Assembly: GCF_005280585.1 (NCBI RefSeq)
Contig: NZ_SZVO01000003.1
Span: 1-64,000, forward strand
Direction of reading: 5' to 3'
From: Dyadobacter frigoris
GTDB lineage: Bacteria; Bacteroidota; Bacteroidia; Cytophagales; Spirosomataceae
Length of the DNA stretch: 64,000 bases
Below, one piece after another: positions 55,595-64,000 of this stretch; the first letter of the stretch is position 1; each line of letters begins with the position of its first letter. Position numbers and translations under genes: made by a program. The notes beneath the pieces were generated by a model. It saw nothing but the letters and a program-made list of their open reading frames with translations, did not search any database and was not told the DNA's origin.

Positions 55595-56395
55595 ATGTCA
55601 TTAACAGATAAAGTGGCTTTTATAACCGGTGCAGCCCATGGTCAGGGCCGTGCTACCGCCCACGCCCTTGCAAAGGAAGGTGTACATATTGTGGCTTTCG
55701 ATATTGGCGGCCCACTTTCCTATCCGGGTTATGAACTTGGGTCACTGGATGATCTGCTATCTCTCCAGGCGGAGGTTCAGCAAACGGGTGTTAAGTGCCT
55801 TATTTTCCAGGGTGATATAAGTATTGATTCAGCGATAAAAAACGCAGTATATGAAACGATTTCCCAACTTGGCCGTATTGATATTCTCTTTAATAATGCA
55901 GGCATATGTGCCTACGGGCTGGCTCATGAGCTTGCGGAGGAAGAATGGGATGCCATGATCGACATCAATCTCAAAGGTGCCTGGCTCGCTGCCCGGCATG
56001 TGATTCCGGTTATGATCAAACAAAAATCAGGCAATATTGTCAATAATTCTTCTGTCGCTGGACTTCGGGGCATGAACCGGTTAAGCCATTATGCAGCTTC
56101 CAAATGGGGACTGGTGGGACTAACCAAATCCTGGGCCATTGAACTGGCACCTCACAATATCCGGGTAAATTCCGTTCACGCGACTGGTGTAAATACCCCT
56201 ATGAATGATGGACTGGCCGCGTTGGAAGGAAAAACACCGCAGGAAATTGCCGGGGCATCGGCAGGCAACCTCTTGCCCTTTCCATGGATTGAGCCGGAAG
56301 ACGTTGCCAACGCCGTGATTTATCTGGTTTCTGACAAAGCCCGTTATGTTACCGGATCACAATTTGTACTGGACGCAGGCCTTTTAACACGTTGA
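55595..56395 (+). CDS. SDR-family oxidoreductase (mycofactocin-coupled-like)
   Basis: A 266-residue SDR with FITGAAHGQGRATAHALAKE, a TGxxxGxG variant with Gln where Ile is usual; this AHGQGR form is typical of the carveol-dehydrogenase/mycofactocin-type group, which keeps NAD tightly bound. It also has FDIGGP after strand 2, NNAGICAYG, NNSSVAGLRG, YAASK and ARYVTGSQFVLDAG. No mycofactocin genes are present here, so the cofactor relation is not supported beyond sequence type. It follows the CMD-like gene by 3 bases. Confidence 0.85.
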   Translation: MSLTDKVAFITGAAHGQGRATAHALAKEGVHIVAFDIGGPLSYPGYELGSLDDLLSLQAEVQQTGVKCLIFQGDISIDSAIKNAVYETISQLGRIDILFNNAGICAYGLAHELAEEEWDAMIDINLKGAWLAARHVIPVMIKQKSGNIVNNSSVAGLRGMNRLSHYAASKWGLVGLTKSWAIELAPHNIRVNSVHATGVNTPMNDGLAALEGKTPQEIAGASAGNLLPFPWIEPEDVANAVIYLVSDKARYVTGSQFVLDAGLLTR

Positions 56396-56521
56396 TAAAT
56401 AACCACTAGCATCGCATCAATGGGTCCAATATTTATGATTGTTGTGATAAACGCAGCTATGAGCCCGGATCTCTTTTAACTGCCGTGTGACCCGATTTTA
56501 TCTTCTCAAAACCCACCCAAA

Positions 56522-57409
56522 ATGAGAACTCTAAAATATTATGTCGTTGATGTTTTTACAAATGAAAAATATCGCGGCAATCAACTCTCAGTTGTTTTAA
56601 CTGATTCAGATCTTGAATTGCCGGTTTACGAGAAGATTTCAAGAGAGTTTGGTTATTCTGAAACTTCATTTATTTACTATTCAAAAATAGATAAAGCATT
56701 AAAAGTACGTTCGTTTACACCCACGGGTTTTGAGGTAAACGGAGCCGGGCATAACCTGTTAGGAGCGGTATGTGTGGCGCTTCTGACTAACCTTGATATA
56801 TTTCGTGAACAGGGAAACGAGCGGTTTGTATTGATGAAGGATGAAGTGATGAAACTTTTGCTTCGTTATACGGAAGACGGACTTCCTTTTGTCGGTATGA
56901 GGCAAAATCCAGCCACCGTGCTTTCCTATATTGAGCCAAAAATTATGGCCCAAGCTTTAAACTTAACGGAAGATGATATTTTGAAAGATGATTTGGCTCC
57001 GGCTGTCGTAAAAACAGAGGTAACGCATTTAATGGTACCTCTGAGCAATCCGGAAGCACTAAACAAGGCTATTCCTGATAAACGGTTACTAATCGAAGCG
57101 TCCAAAAAATATGATTTTGAGGGTGTATATTGTTTTACAATTTCCGATCAGAATCCCGACTATCTTGCCCAGGCAAGGTTTTTCAATCCGGGAATTGGCA
57201 TTGACGAAGATCCTGCAACCGGCAGTGCCGCCGGGCCATTGGCAGGCTTTTTATTTCAAAAAAATCGTATTCTTCAGGATACGGTTTATCAAATACTGCA
57301 AGGTGAAAAATTAAACCGCCCGTCTGTTATTCAATTTGAGGTCAAAACGGATAGCATCTGGATCAATGGCTCATCGGTAATTGTTATGGAAGGTACATTG
57401 TACGAATAA
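56522..57409 (+). CDS. PhzF-family isomerase/epimerase-like protein
   Basis: A 295-residue protein with the PhzF fold halves. The N-terminal half has VDVFTNEKYRGNQLSVVL and FGYSETSFIYY, where the Glu corresponds to the catalytic Glu of PhzF. The C-terminal half has GIDEDPATGSAAGPLAGFL, the other family signature. PhzF itself isomerises a phenazine precursor, but most relatives have unknown substrates, and no phenazine genes are nearby. It is convergent with the Rrf2 gene, only 11 bases between stops. It could be transcribed with the SDR gene 126 bases upstream. Confidence 0.92.
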   Translation: MRTLKYYVVDVFTNEKYRGNQLSVVLTDSDLELPVYEKISREFGYSETSFIYYSKIDKALKVRSFTPTGFEVNGAGHNLLGAVCVALLTNLDIFREQGNERFVLMKDEVMKLLLRYTEDGLPFVGMRQNPATVLSYIEPKIMAQALNLTEDDILKDDLAPAVVKTEVTHLMVPLSNPEALNKAIPDKRLLIEASKKYDFEGVYCFTISDQNPDYLAQARFFNPGIGIDEDPATGSAAGPLAGFLFQKNRILQDTVYQILQGEKLNRPSVIQFEVKTDSIWINGSSVIVMEGTLYE

Positions 57410-57420
57410 CCGTTAAAAAT

Positions 57421-57858
57421 CTAAATGCCAATAATGTGGTCATTTTCGGCAACCAAAAGATCAGCCAGCGTGGTATTATCGAGAACCGACAAATTTGCAT
57501 CCCGCCATTTTGCTAATGCGCTCCTGAGGCTACAAGATACTTCATCCTGACAATCGTCACATTTTCCGTAAAAGAATGTTGAAACGCATAAAGTCGGGGC
57601 AATAGGACCATCAATAATCCTCAGCACTTTTGAAAAACTAACTTCCTCTGGCGGGATACGCAGCATGTATCCGCCGTTTTTCCCTTTCTGACTTTGCAAG
57701 ACACCATGATTACGCAAATCCAGCAATATGGTTTCTAAAAATTTCTTGGGAATTCTTTCCTTTTCAGCGATTTCTGCAATAAGAACCAGTCCCTTGTCAT
57801 ATCGCTCCGCTAAAAATTTAAGTGCTTTCAGTGCGTATTTTGCTTTTTTTGATATCAT
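57421..57858 (-). CDS. Rrf2-family transcriptional regulator with Cys cluster
   Basis: The ATG at 57858 gives MISKKAKYALKALKFLAERY, the normal Rrf2 N-terminus (145 residues); the frame extends 15 residues further without support. The winged helix is followed by KNGGYMLRIPPEEVSF, typical of Rrf2. Cysteines at about 91, 100, 103 and 109 (TLCVSTF, GKCDDCQDEVSC) match the region that holds the [2Fe-2S] cluster in IscR/NsrR/RsrR-like members. It may therefore sense redox, NO or iron-sulfur status. It lies 54 bases after the FAD-oxidoreductase gene, as the last gene of the sulfur-oxidation-like cluster. Confidence 0.9.
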   Translation of the reverse strand: MISKKAKYALKALKFLAERYDKGLVLIAEIAEKERIPKKFLETILLDLRNHGVLQSQKGKNGGYMLRIPPEEVSFSKVLRIIDGPIAPTLCVSTFFYGKCDDCQDEVSCSLRSALAKWRDANLSVLDNTTLADLLVAENDHIIGI

Positions 57859-57911
57859 ATTTGAATGTAGGAAAATGCTTTCAGGAATATTTTTGAATCG
57901 CAAAAGAAGTA

Positions 57912-59345
57912 CTAATTATTGTTTCCAAACAAGTCTTTCAGCACTTGTTGCGCCGCATGGTATCCGCATAAACCATGCACACCTCCACCCGGAGGTGTCG
58001 ATGCTGAACATAAATAAATTCCTTTTGCAGGAGTCCGGTAAGGAGATAAGCTTAAAACCGGACGACTGTATAACTGTGCCAGATTTTGAAGTCCGCCGTT
58101 AACATCGCCGCCAATATAATTTGGATTATAATCCTGCATTTGCACTGCGTTCAGCGTACTCCGTTTCAGGATTATTTCTTTGAAACCCGGCGCAAAGCGT
58201 TCGATCTGGTTTTCAATAATATCAGTCATATCAACCTGGGAGCCATTTGGAACATGACAATAGGCCCAGGCCGTGTGTTTTCCCTCAGGTGCCCGGGTTT
58301 TATCAAACAGACTTGGCTGAGATAACAGTACATAGGGTTTGTCGGCATGTTTGCCCTCTGAAGTGATTTTTTCACTGTAAGCGATCTCTTCAAAAGTATT
58401 GCCAAGATGTACCGTTCCTGCTCCGGATGCACTTTTGGCAGTGAAAGGAATCGGTTCACTCAGAGCCCAATCCATCTTAAAAACACCCATGCCATATTTA
58501 AACTTTTTCAGTCTGTTGATGTAGGAAGTTCCCAGCCTTTCGCCGGCAATCCCGATAAGTTGTTTCGGCCCAACATCAAAAAGAACTGCTTTCGCAGATG
58601 GGAGTTCGTCGATGGATTTCACAAAAACACCAGTCTGAATTTTCCCTCCCAATGAAAGAAAATAAGACGCCAGCGCATTAGCTAAGGATTGAGAACCGCC
58701 TTCCACGATTGGCCAACCACCGATATGCGCTGCCGAGGTCATCACCAGCCCGATTGCCGAGGATGCAATATTATTAAAAGGCTGAACCGCATGAGCAGCA
58801 ATACCGGCCCATAATCCACGTGCCTGTTTTGTTTTAAACCTATTGGCTGTCCAGCCAATAGGAGGCAAAGCTTTTAGACCAAATGATGCCAGTGCAAGCG
58901 GATATCTGGGGATAGGAAAAGGCCCAAGGATGTCAGGTAAAAGTTTGGGTAAATCCCTTACGGAATTTTTTATCAAAGAAAGGTAAGCTTCACGGTCTTC
59001 ACCAAGACCAGCGGCTGTATCTTCCAGTGAATTTTTCAGCAAGGCAACCGTGCCGTCATCAAACGGATGCGCTGCTGCATAGGTTGGCTCAATTAACGAA
59101 AGCCCATGTTCCTTAAGTGGGATCGACGTAAAAAAAGGAGAAATGGCTGCCATCGGATGCACAGCGGAACAGACATCATGGTGATAGCCGGGAAGCGTTA
59201 ACTCCGACGTGCGCATGCCGCCCCCAATGGTATCCCGTCCCTCAACCAGTAACACAGAAAGGCCTGCCATTTGAAGTGTAATGGCTGCCGCAAAACCATT
59301 AGGGCCGGAGCCTACAACCACTGCGTCATATTGAGTATTTCTCAT
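57912..59345 (-). CDS. FAD-dependent oxidoreductase (phytoene dehydrogenase-like)
   Basis: A 477-residue flavoprotein. The N-terminal VVVGSGPNGFAAAITLQMAG is the GxGxxG FAD-binding fold, followed by LLVEGRDTIGGGMRTSEL, the GG-doublet region. The C-terminal motif (YLCSASTPPGGGVHGLCGYH) binds the flavin isoalloxazine, as in the CrtI-like desaturase/isomerase group. Although related to CrtI, the NAD(P)/FAD-dependent oxidoreductases of this subgroup are not carotenoid enzymes by default. It lies 45 bases after the SoxC-like gene. Its role in this cluster is unclear. Confidence 0.88.
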   Translation of the reverse strand: MRNTQYDAVVVGSGPNGFAAAITLQMAGLSVLLVEGRDTIGGGMRTSELTLPGYHHDVCSAVHPMAAISPFFTSIPLKEHGLSLIEPTYAAAHPFDDGTVALLKNSLEDTAAGLGEDREAYLSLIKNSVRDLPKLLPDILGPFPIPRYPLALASFGLKALPPIGWTANRFKTKQARGLWAGIAAHAVQPFNNIASSAIGLVMTSAAHIGGWPIVEGGSQSLANALASYFLSLGGKIQTGVFVKSIDELPSAKAVLFDVGPKQLIGIAGERLGTSYINRLKKFKYGMGVFKMDWALSEPIPFTAKSASGAGTVHLGNTFEEIAYSEKITSEGKHADKPYVLLSQPSLFDKTRAPEGKHTAWAYCHVPNGSQVDMTDIIENQIERFAPGFKEIILKRSTLNAVQMQDYNPNYIGGDVNGGLQNLAQLYSRPVLSLSPYRTPAKGIYLCSASTPPGGGVHGLCGYHAAQQVLKDLFGNNN

Positions 59346-59390
59346 TTATATCATTATTGTAACGCACCGAATAAAAACCTGCTGAATCAA

Positions 59391-60641
59391 TTAAGTTGCT
59401 TTAAACAAAACCTGCCCGTCATTTTGAATATACCAGGCTGTAACCGGATTGTAATGATAGCCCATATTGCCGCCACGGGCTGCCAGCAAATCTTTTAAAA
59501 ACGGCTGAACATACCCGGTTTCATCCACCGTTCTGCTGAGAATTTCTGTTGGCTGCCCATTCCAGTTCCATAAATAACGGAAAGCAGTATGGGCTTTATC
59601 CATCACCGGATCCTGCAATTCAGCTGGTTTCCAGGTTTTCCCAGCGTCCGTACTAACCTCCACACGAACCACTTTCCCCCTCCCACTCCATGCGATACCA
59701 CGAATTTCAATCCAGCCTTTTTCAACTTTCTGCGGATAGGACGGATAGGTAATAATCGATCTTGCATCGATAGTAAAACTAAACTGGCGGATTTTTCCAC
59801 CACCAATGGCTTCGGTATATTTTGACGTTTCCTGCCGGGTTTGGAACGGCTGGTCTGACAATTCAATTCTTCTCAGCCATTTTACGTTAATATTCCCCTC
59901 CCATCCCGGTAGAAATAAACGCACCGGATATCCTTGTTCTGGCCGGATCGCCTCTCCGTTTTGCGCGTAACAGATAATAGCATCTTCCCAACCTTTTTCT
60001 ATCGGAACACTTCTTGTCATTACCGCCGCATCACCGCCCTCCGCTAAAAACCAGGTTGATTTTGGACTAACCCCTACTTCCCGAAATAAAGTGGAAAGTT
60101 TTACGCCCGTCCATTCGCTCTGGCTGGTCAGTCCGCATATCTGCTGCGGGGTAACTTTTCCATCCGCAGCGCCCCGGTAGTTGCCGGAACATTCCAGAAA
60201 TGCAATTCGCGAAACGGATGGAAAACGTTTTAAATCCGTCAGCGTGAAAACCATTGGCTTGTTCACCATGCCGTGGATTACCAGCTCATATTTTGCGGGA
60301 TCGATTGCCGGTACTCCGTTATGATTTCTTTCAAAATGAAGATCCGAAGGCGTTATTGTGCCAAACAAATCCTGCAACGGTGTTCTGGACGAAATATCAG
60401 AAGGGGCTTTGACAGGTTTTTCAAAAGGCGATCTTGTTCCCAAAGTTCCAGGCGGAACGCCCGGAACCTTGGTCGGATCTTCAATTAAATGCAATTCAGA
60501 TTTTGTCAGCGCGGCCTGGAAAGTTTTCCCCGAAGCTGTTTGAGCCAAAACCACAGCAGCCGTTGCAGCACCTCCAAGAAGGGTTCTGCGGCTTATCTTT
60601 TTCTCCGTTGTCAGCGGTTTATCTCCCTTTTGATCAGGCAT
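59391..60641 (-). CDS. soxC: SoxC-like sulfite/sulfane dehydrogenase molybdopterin subunit
   Basis: A 416-residue protein with a twin-arginine signal (ISRRTLLGGAATAAVVLAQT). The oxidoreductase molybdopterin domain has FLECSGNYRGA, whose Cys ligates molybdenum, along with the flanking SoxC/SUOX blocks SEWTGVKLSTLFREVG and YPVRLFLPGWEGNINVKWL. The C-terminal Mo-co dimerisation domain follows (IDARSIITYPSYP ... IRGIAWSGRGKVVRVEVSTDAG). It is exported folded by Tat with its molybdenum cofactor and would oxidise sulfite or protein-bound sulfane sulfur. A cytochrome c gene lies 27 bases upstream as electron acceptor. Confidence 0.92.
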   Translation of the reverse strand: MPDQKGDKPLTTEKKISRRTLLGGAATAAVVLAQTASGKTFQAALTKSELHLIEDPTKVPGVPPGTLGTRSPFEKPVKAPSDISSRTPLQDLFGTITPSDLHFERNHNGVPAIDPAKYELVIHGMVNKPMVFTLTDLKRFPSVSRIAFLECSGNYRGAADGKVTPQQICGLTSQSEWTGVKLSTLFREVGVSPKSTWFLAEGGDAAVMTRSVPIEKGWEDAIICYAQNGEAIRPEQGYPVRLFLPGWEGNINVKWLRRIELSDQPFQTRQETSKYTEAIGGGKIRQFSFTIDARSIITYPSYPQKVEKGWIEIRGIAWSGRGKVVRVEVSTDAGKTWKPAELQDPVMDKAHTAFRYLWNWNGQPTEILSRTVDETGYVQPFLKDLLAARGGNMGYHYNPVTAWYIQNDGQVLFKAT

Positions 60642-60668
60642 AAAAGTGATTGATTTTTTAAAGGTTTG

Positions 60669-61268
60669 CTAACGGATTTCCGGACCGTCCTTACGATCAT
60701 CAGGCACGAAAAAATCGCGTGCAGGAATTACCACTTTGGGTAGCGTTTTGGCATTGACAATATCGTCAGCTTTTATCAGGCCATTTTCATGCAGCAGAAA
60801 AGCAGTCAGATTGTATACTTCCTGATCGGTCAGCGAACCCGGCTGATTAAAAGGCATGGCCCGTTTGATATAATCAAAAACCGTCGTGGCATAAGGCCAG
60901 TAATTTCCAATCGTTTTATTTCTTGCTTTTACTTTTGGATCGGTCGGATTTTTTATGGTTACCAGCTGATCGCTCGGACCTTCAATGCCGGTAGCGCCGT
61001 GACAACCTGAACATTTTGCCGCATAAACCAGTTTACCTTCGGAAGCTTTTCCAAAACCCGCCGGAAGACCTTTCCCATCAGGGCGGACGTCCGTATCCAG
61101 TAACGCAATTTCTTTCAGCGTGGCCGCTCTGCCAAAACCAAAAGTCCTGGGATAATCAAGCGTATCAGCCTGACCACCGTTTTTACGGATAGTCGGGCTT
61201 TGTAATGAAGTCAACGATATTGAAAAAAAAAGACAAACCGCTCCGATTTTCACTGTGGATTTAGTCAT
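60669..61268 (-). CDS. Cytochrome c (SoxD/SorB-like electron acceptor)
   Basis: The ATG at 61268 is chosen: it gives a signal-peptide-like start (MTKSTVKIGAVCLFFSISLTSL) and overlaps the preceding stop by 8 bases (ATGACTAA), a common coupled arrangement; an upstream start would overlap much more. The protein is about 199 residues with one heme motif in YAAKCSGCHGATGIEG and a likely Met ligand in IKRAMPFNQPGSLTDQEVYN, the block typical of SorB/SoxD-type cytochromes. It should take electrons from the SoxC-like subunit and pass them to the respiratory chain. Confidence 0.9.
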   Translation of the reverse strand: MTKSTVKIGAVCLFFSISLTSLQSPTIRKNGGQADTLDYPRTFGFGRAATLKEIALLDTDVRPDGKGLPAGFGKASEGKLVYAAKCSGCHGATGIEGPSDQLVTIKNPTDPKVKARNKTIGNYWPYATTVFDYIKRAMPFNQPGSLTDQEVYNLTAFLLHENGLIKADDIVNAKTLPKVVIPARDFFVPDDRKDGPEIR

Positions 61269-62910
61269 ATTTCCCTGCGTCAAGCGTACTTTTTGGCAAA
61301 ACATAATTTTTATTAACCCGGTCCAGCACCACATAAAGAGAATCTTTGTTCTGGTCAATTCCTCTCAAAATGACACGAGAACCATCCGTAGTCTGATAAG
61401 TCAAAATCATCCGGTTGCGCTTTTCATTTTTAGGTGCTTCGGCAAATTCCCGGTCGCGGCGCGTTGACGCAGCACGTTCATCGATTTTTTTGACCTCATC
61501 ACCAATGTTAACCCATGCCGCCTTGCTGATCCAGTTTGGATCGGGTTCATCCTCCGGTTTAAGTTTCTTCTTTTTCGGTTTTGGAGCACCGCCTGAAAGA
61601 TCCGTCGCATCACGTGCACCCAGTTCCCGTCCCGATGGCGCTTTAAATTTATCCTGTAAATAAAGAACATGCTCAACCGGATCACCGTAATAGTGAAAAA
61701 CCCTTTGTCCACCACCTGTGCCAGTAAGCTCGAATGTCCTGCTGATGTCTTTCATCGGCGAACCTCCCCCGTTGGAAAGATCGAGTAGTGTAGGTTTATT
61801 AACTTTAAAAGTCAGCGATGTCCATTTTTCAAAAGTTGCCCATTGCCATCTTACCGTATCCTGCGGCGAGTAAGGAATCACCTTATTATTGATGCGGAAT
61901 TCGGTTACGTTATAATTCCCACGAAGCTCTTTGATCCCCGCCGTAGATGGTTGTTTGTACGGATCATAAAGAAAATTGACCAGTGACAGATAGAAAAACA
62001 AAAATAGAAAAATGCCAATTACAGCCGATTTGATACCAATTCTTGCATATTTCTGCCAGGCCTCGGTAAAGGTTGGGTAATAGTTAACCGGTACTGTATA
62101 GCGTTCGAGAATAAACAGATTATACAAACGAGGAATATCCTGGACCATCAGAAATGCCGTCAAAATCACAAAGTAAGAACTATACACATGCACGCCTCCG
62201 TCATATGCAAAATTTACATAAACGATATCGCCCAACGCTCCAAAAAGAAGTATGGCTCCCAGAAAAGTCGTCTTCCTGAAAAACAATAATACGCCGCCCG
62301 CAATTTCAACAACACCTGCAAAAACCTGGTACCATGGAACGATTCCGACAGACAACCAGTAAATTTTCTGCAAGGTAAAATCACCAAAATCGGTATTTAA
62401 AAGCCCCAGAGATGGATATGGCATTTGTGTAGGCAGCAGTTTGGTAAACCCAAAACCGATGATACCAATTCCTGCCCGGTAACGCACAATGGTACGCAGC
62501 CAATAATTTAATTTGATATAATTCTGCGGATCTTTTTTCAGAAGTTTAACGGCTACTGTCCAGATTGCAGCTACGGCAATTGCGAAAATAAGTGTGATCA
62601 CGTAGGTTGCATAACCGTTCAAACCACTTCCAAAAAGCGTCCGGCCAAAAATTTCAAGACCTGAGCCAAACCGGGCCACATCGTACGGATCGCGGTAATG
62701 CAGATTTGTCCAGTCTATCGAAAACACAACCTTATACCACTCCGGATTCCAGGGCAGGGAAATACTGACAAAGAAAACAAATGCTACCCGAAACAGGATT
62801 TTTTGCCACTCCGGCCATTGCTTCCCGGCCAAAGCAGCTTCACTGGCTAAGCTGATAACGCCAGCGGTGTCTTCTGCTACATCTGCCGAATTACTAGTTG
62901 AAATTGACAT
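61261..62910 (-). CDS. DoxX-like multi-spanning membrane protein
   Basis: A 549-residue protein with a DoxX-type helical core (WLRTIVRYRAGIGIIGFGFT, then GIVPWYQVFAGVVEIAGGVL, AILLFGALGDIVYVNFAYDG) and an N-terminal hydrophilic segment. A large C-terminal soluble region lies outside the core (RVFHYYGDPVEHVLYLQDKF, KKKKLKPEDEPDPNWISKAA). DoxX relatives include the small subunit of thiosulfate:quinone oxidoreductase. The C-terminal half carries a conserved module (ITYNVTEFRINNKVIPYSPQ, TVRWQWATFEKWTSL) that is shared with the neighbour at 62952 onward, showing the two are paralogues. It is the gene just upstream of the cytochrome c. Confidence 0.8.
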   Translation of the reverse strand: MSISTSNSADVAEDTAGVISLASEAALAGKQWPEWQKILFRVAFVFFVSISLPWNPEWYKVVFSIDWTNLHYRDPYDVARFGSGLEIFGRTLFGSGLNGYATYVITLIFAIAVAAIWTVAVKLLKKDPQNYIKLNYWLRTIVRYRAGIGIIGFGFTKLLPTQMPYPSLGLLNTDFGDFTLQKIYWLSVGIVPWYQVFAGVVEIAGGVLLFFRKTTFLGAILLFGALGDIVYVNFAYDGGVHVYSSYFVILTAFLMVQDIPRLYNLFILERYTVPVNYYPTFTEAWQKYARIGIKSAVIGIFLFLFFYLSLVNFLYDPYKQPSTAGIKELRGNYNVTEFRINNKVIPYSPQDTVRWQWATFEKWTSLTFKVNKPTLLDLSNGGGSPMKDISRTFELTGTGGGQRVFHYYGDPVEHVLYLQDKFKAPSGRELGARDATDLSGGAPKPKKKKLKPEDEPDPNWISKAAWVNIGDEVKKIDERAASTRRDREFAEAPKNEKRNRMILTYQTTDGSRVILRGIDQNKDSLYVVLDRVNKNYVLPKSTLDAGKYD

Positions 62911-62951
62911 AATGAATGTTGTTTTATATTTTAATTTCGAACAGTTTCATT

Positions 62952-64000
62952 TCAAAGTTTCGGACTTCCTCTTCTTCCAAGTTTCCTGATTTCCGTCTGC
63001 AAATACTTCTTGTTAATTTTTTCAAGACGTACAAAAACAGAATCGCGGTCGCTGTTTATTCCGAAAAGAATAATCGTTGCAGAATCCGGCCGGTTGTAAT
63101 GCAGCTGGAATTTGTCAGCAGGATAATTCTTGTTTCTGTTTTCAAGATTCAGTACCTGCGCTGCCGGGTCAATTTTGTAGCTGTAATAATGCCTTCCCGC
63201 AGAACCCAGAAACTCGTACACCCGGTCTTTGTCGTTTTCATTGATCTCCTCAACATTTGTCGAATCAATAATGACTGGTTTATTTGAGCGGATACTCAGT
63301 GTTGCCCAGTTTTCAAAAACAACATCTTTCCAGCGCACCGGGTCAACAGGCGAATAGGGCACTGCCTGATTATTAATCTTGAATTCTGCCACATTATAAA
63401 TCCCCGCAGCGTTGGTCAGCCCTGGTGCTTTTGGGTATTGGTAAGGATCGTTGTGATACCCATTTCTTGTTTTAAAACCAAACAGGATTACAAAGAAGAA
63501 AATGAAAAACACTTTCAGGCCTAGTCTGCCATACTGCTGCCATTTCAATTGAAAAGTTGGATGGAAGCGGTTAGGAATTGTTGGTTTTTCCAGGGTCAGC
63601 AAACTGTAAAATCTTGGTGCATCAAAAGCAAACAAAAACAGAGCGAGCAAAATCAGATAAAAACTGTAAACAGCCTCGCCGCCTCCATAAGCAAGATTTG
63701 ACATGAATACGTTTCCGGTAAAGGGAATAATGATCAGTGTTGCGATCGAAGTTGTTCTTCTGTTTAAAAGCAAAAGTCCGCCAAGAATTTCCACAAGACC
63801 CAGGAAAGACTGATATCCCGGAACAACGCCTAAAGTCAGCGCAAATATCTTCCAGTCAGAAAAATCGCCATACTGCGTGTTCAGATTACTGATCGAAGGA
63901 AGCGGCGATTGAAGCGGGAAAAATTTGATCAGACCATAAGCAATCAACCCCAGCGCAAGCCGGTAACGGACAATAACCCGGATCCAATAATACAACGCGT
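62952..64000 (-). CDS. DoxX-like membrane protein, paralogue of 61261-62910, N-terminus beyond window
   Basis: The frame is open through the right end of the window, so the start is missing. The visible part runs from YYWIRVIVRYRLALGLIAYG to the stop at 62952. The order of blocks repeats the previous protein: the Y-W-[IL]-R-x-I-V-R-Y-R helix, TLGVVPGYQSFLGLVEILGG, a loop and VAEFKINNQAVPYSPVDPVRW. The C-terminal segment is shorter than in the paralogue. The two genes are 41 bases apart. Together with SoxC-like and cytochrome c they look like a membrane-linked sulfur-oxidising module. Confidence 0.8.
   Translation of the reverse strand, partial: ALYYWIRVIVRYRLALGLIAYGLIKFFPLQSPLPSISNLNTQYGDFSDWKIFALTLGVVPGYQSFLGLVEILGGLLLLNRRTTSIATLIIIPFTGNVFMSNLAYGGGEAVYSFYLILLALFLFAFDAPRFYSLLTLEKPTIPNRFHPTFQLKWQQYGRLGLKVFFIFFFVILFGFKTRNGYHNDPYQYPKAPGLTNAAGIYNVAEFKINNQAVPYSPVDPVRWKDVVFENWATLSIRSNKPVIIDSTNVEEINENDKDRVYEFLGSAGRHYYSYKIDPAAQVLNLENRNKNYPADKFQLHYNRPDSATIILFGINSDRDSVFVRLEKINKKYLQTEIRKLGRRGSPKL

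Noticed and set aside
1-64000. CRISPR arrays, tRNA or rRNA genes, prophage or integrase modules and biosynthetic clusters.
   Set aside because: None was recognised: no spaced direct repeats of CRISPR type, no cloverleaf-like sequence noticed and no phage structural genes among the proteins read.

Overview
The window reads as chromosomal DNA of a Bacteroidota bacterium, most likely a Cytophagales member of the Dyadobacter/Spirosoma type. This is judged from gene content: a type IX secretion (T9SS) C-terminal sorting domain, SusC-like TonB receptor architecture, two-component regulator propeller kinases paired with LytTR regulators, ScyD/ScyE and luciferase-domain proteins, and TAnnTTTG-type promoter elements. 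No rRNA, tRNA, CRISPR array or prophage was seen. The only mobile element is the 3' end of an IS5-type transposase at the left edge.

Layout. 1-7.5 kb: transposase end, MarR and AraC regulators, an epimerase-like SDR, a Tat-exported M19 dipeptidase, MsrA, a diheme cytochrome c and a ScyD-like lipoprotein. 7.8-11.6 kb: a propeller/Y_Y_Y LytS-type kinase overlapping its LytTR regulator. 13-28.2 kb: the most striking block, five tightly packed co-directional genes. They encode a predicted outer-membrane barrel, a 2,582-residue secreted protein, a 668-residue FN3-like protein, a ten-FN3-domain protein with a T9SS tail, and a small lipoprotein. A TPR histidine kinase and a second LytTR regulator follow on the opposite strand. 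32-37.8 kb: an AraC regulator, then luciferase-domain, YceI, TonB-receptor and HbpS/GlcG-like genes. 38-48 kb (minus): OmpR-type two-component system, then TolC-CzcB-CzcA heavy-metal efflux genes, a Wzi-like barrel and a lone receiver; czcA carries a frameshift. 48.8-51.9 kb: three SDR genes divergent from an HxlR regulator. 52-57.4 kb: a decayed alkylsulfatase, a DOPA-dioxygenase-like gene, a frameshifted TlpA-like gene, a small secreted protein, an AhpD/CMD-like gene, another SDR and PhzF. 57.4-64 kb (minus): an Rrf2 regulator, an FAD oxidoreductase, SoxC-like molybdo-enzyme, cytochrome c and two DoxX-like membrane proteins, a probable sulfur-oxidation operon that runs off the right edge.

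Two themes stand out. First, the 15-kb barrel/giant/FN3 cassette between two LytTR systems is the best candidate for an undescribed surface system; its function cannot be read from sequence alone. Second, the window has unusual gene decay: a PEBP-family relic, an alkylsulfatase relic with three independent lesions, a possible YHS-domain relic, and single-base frameshifts in czcA and a tlpA-like gene. Putative regulatory arrays (AGTAAC x5 before hxlR; CATTAA x4 at 22-bp spacing before the efflux operon) were read directly from the intergenic DNA.
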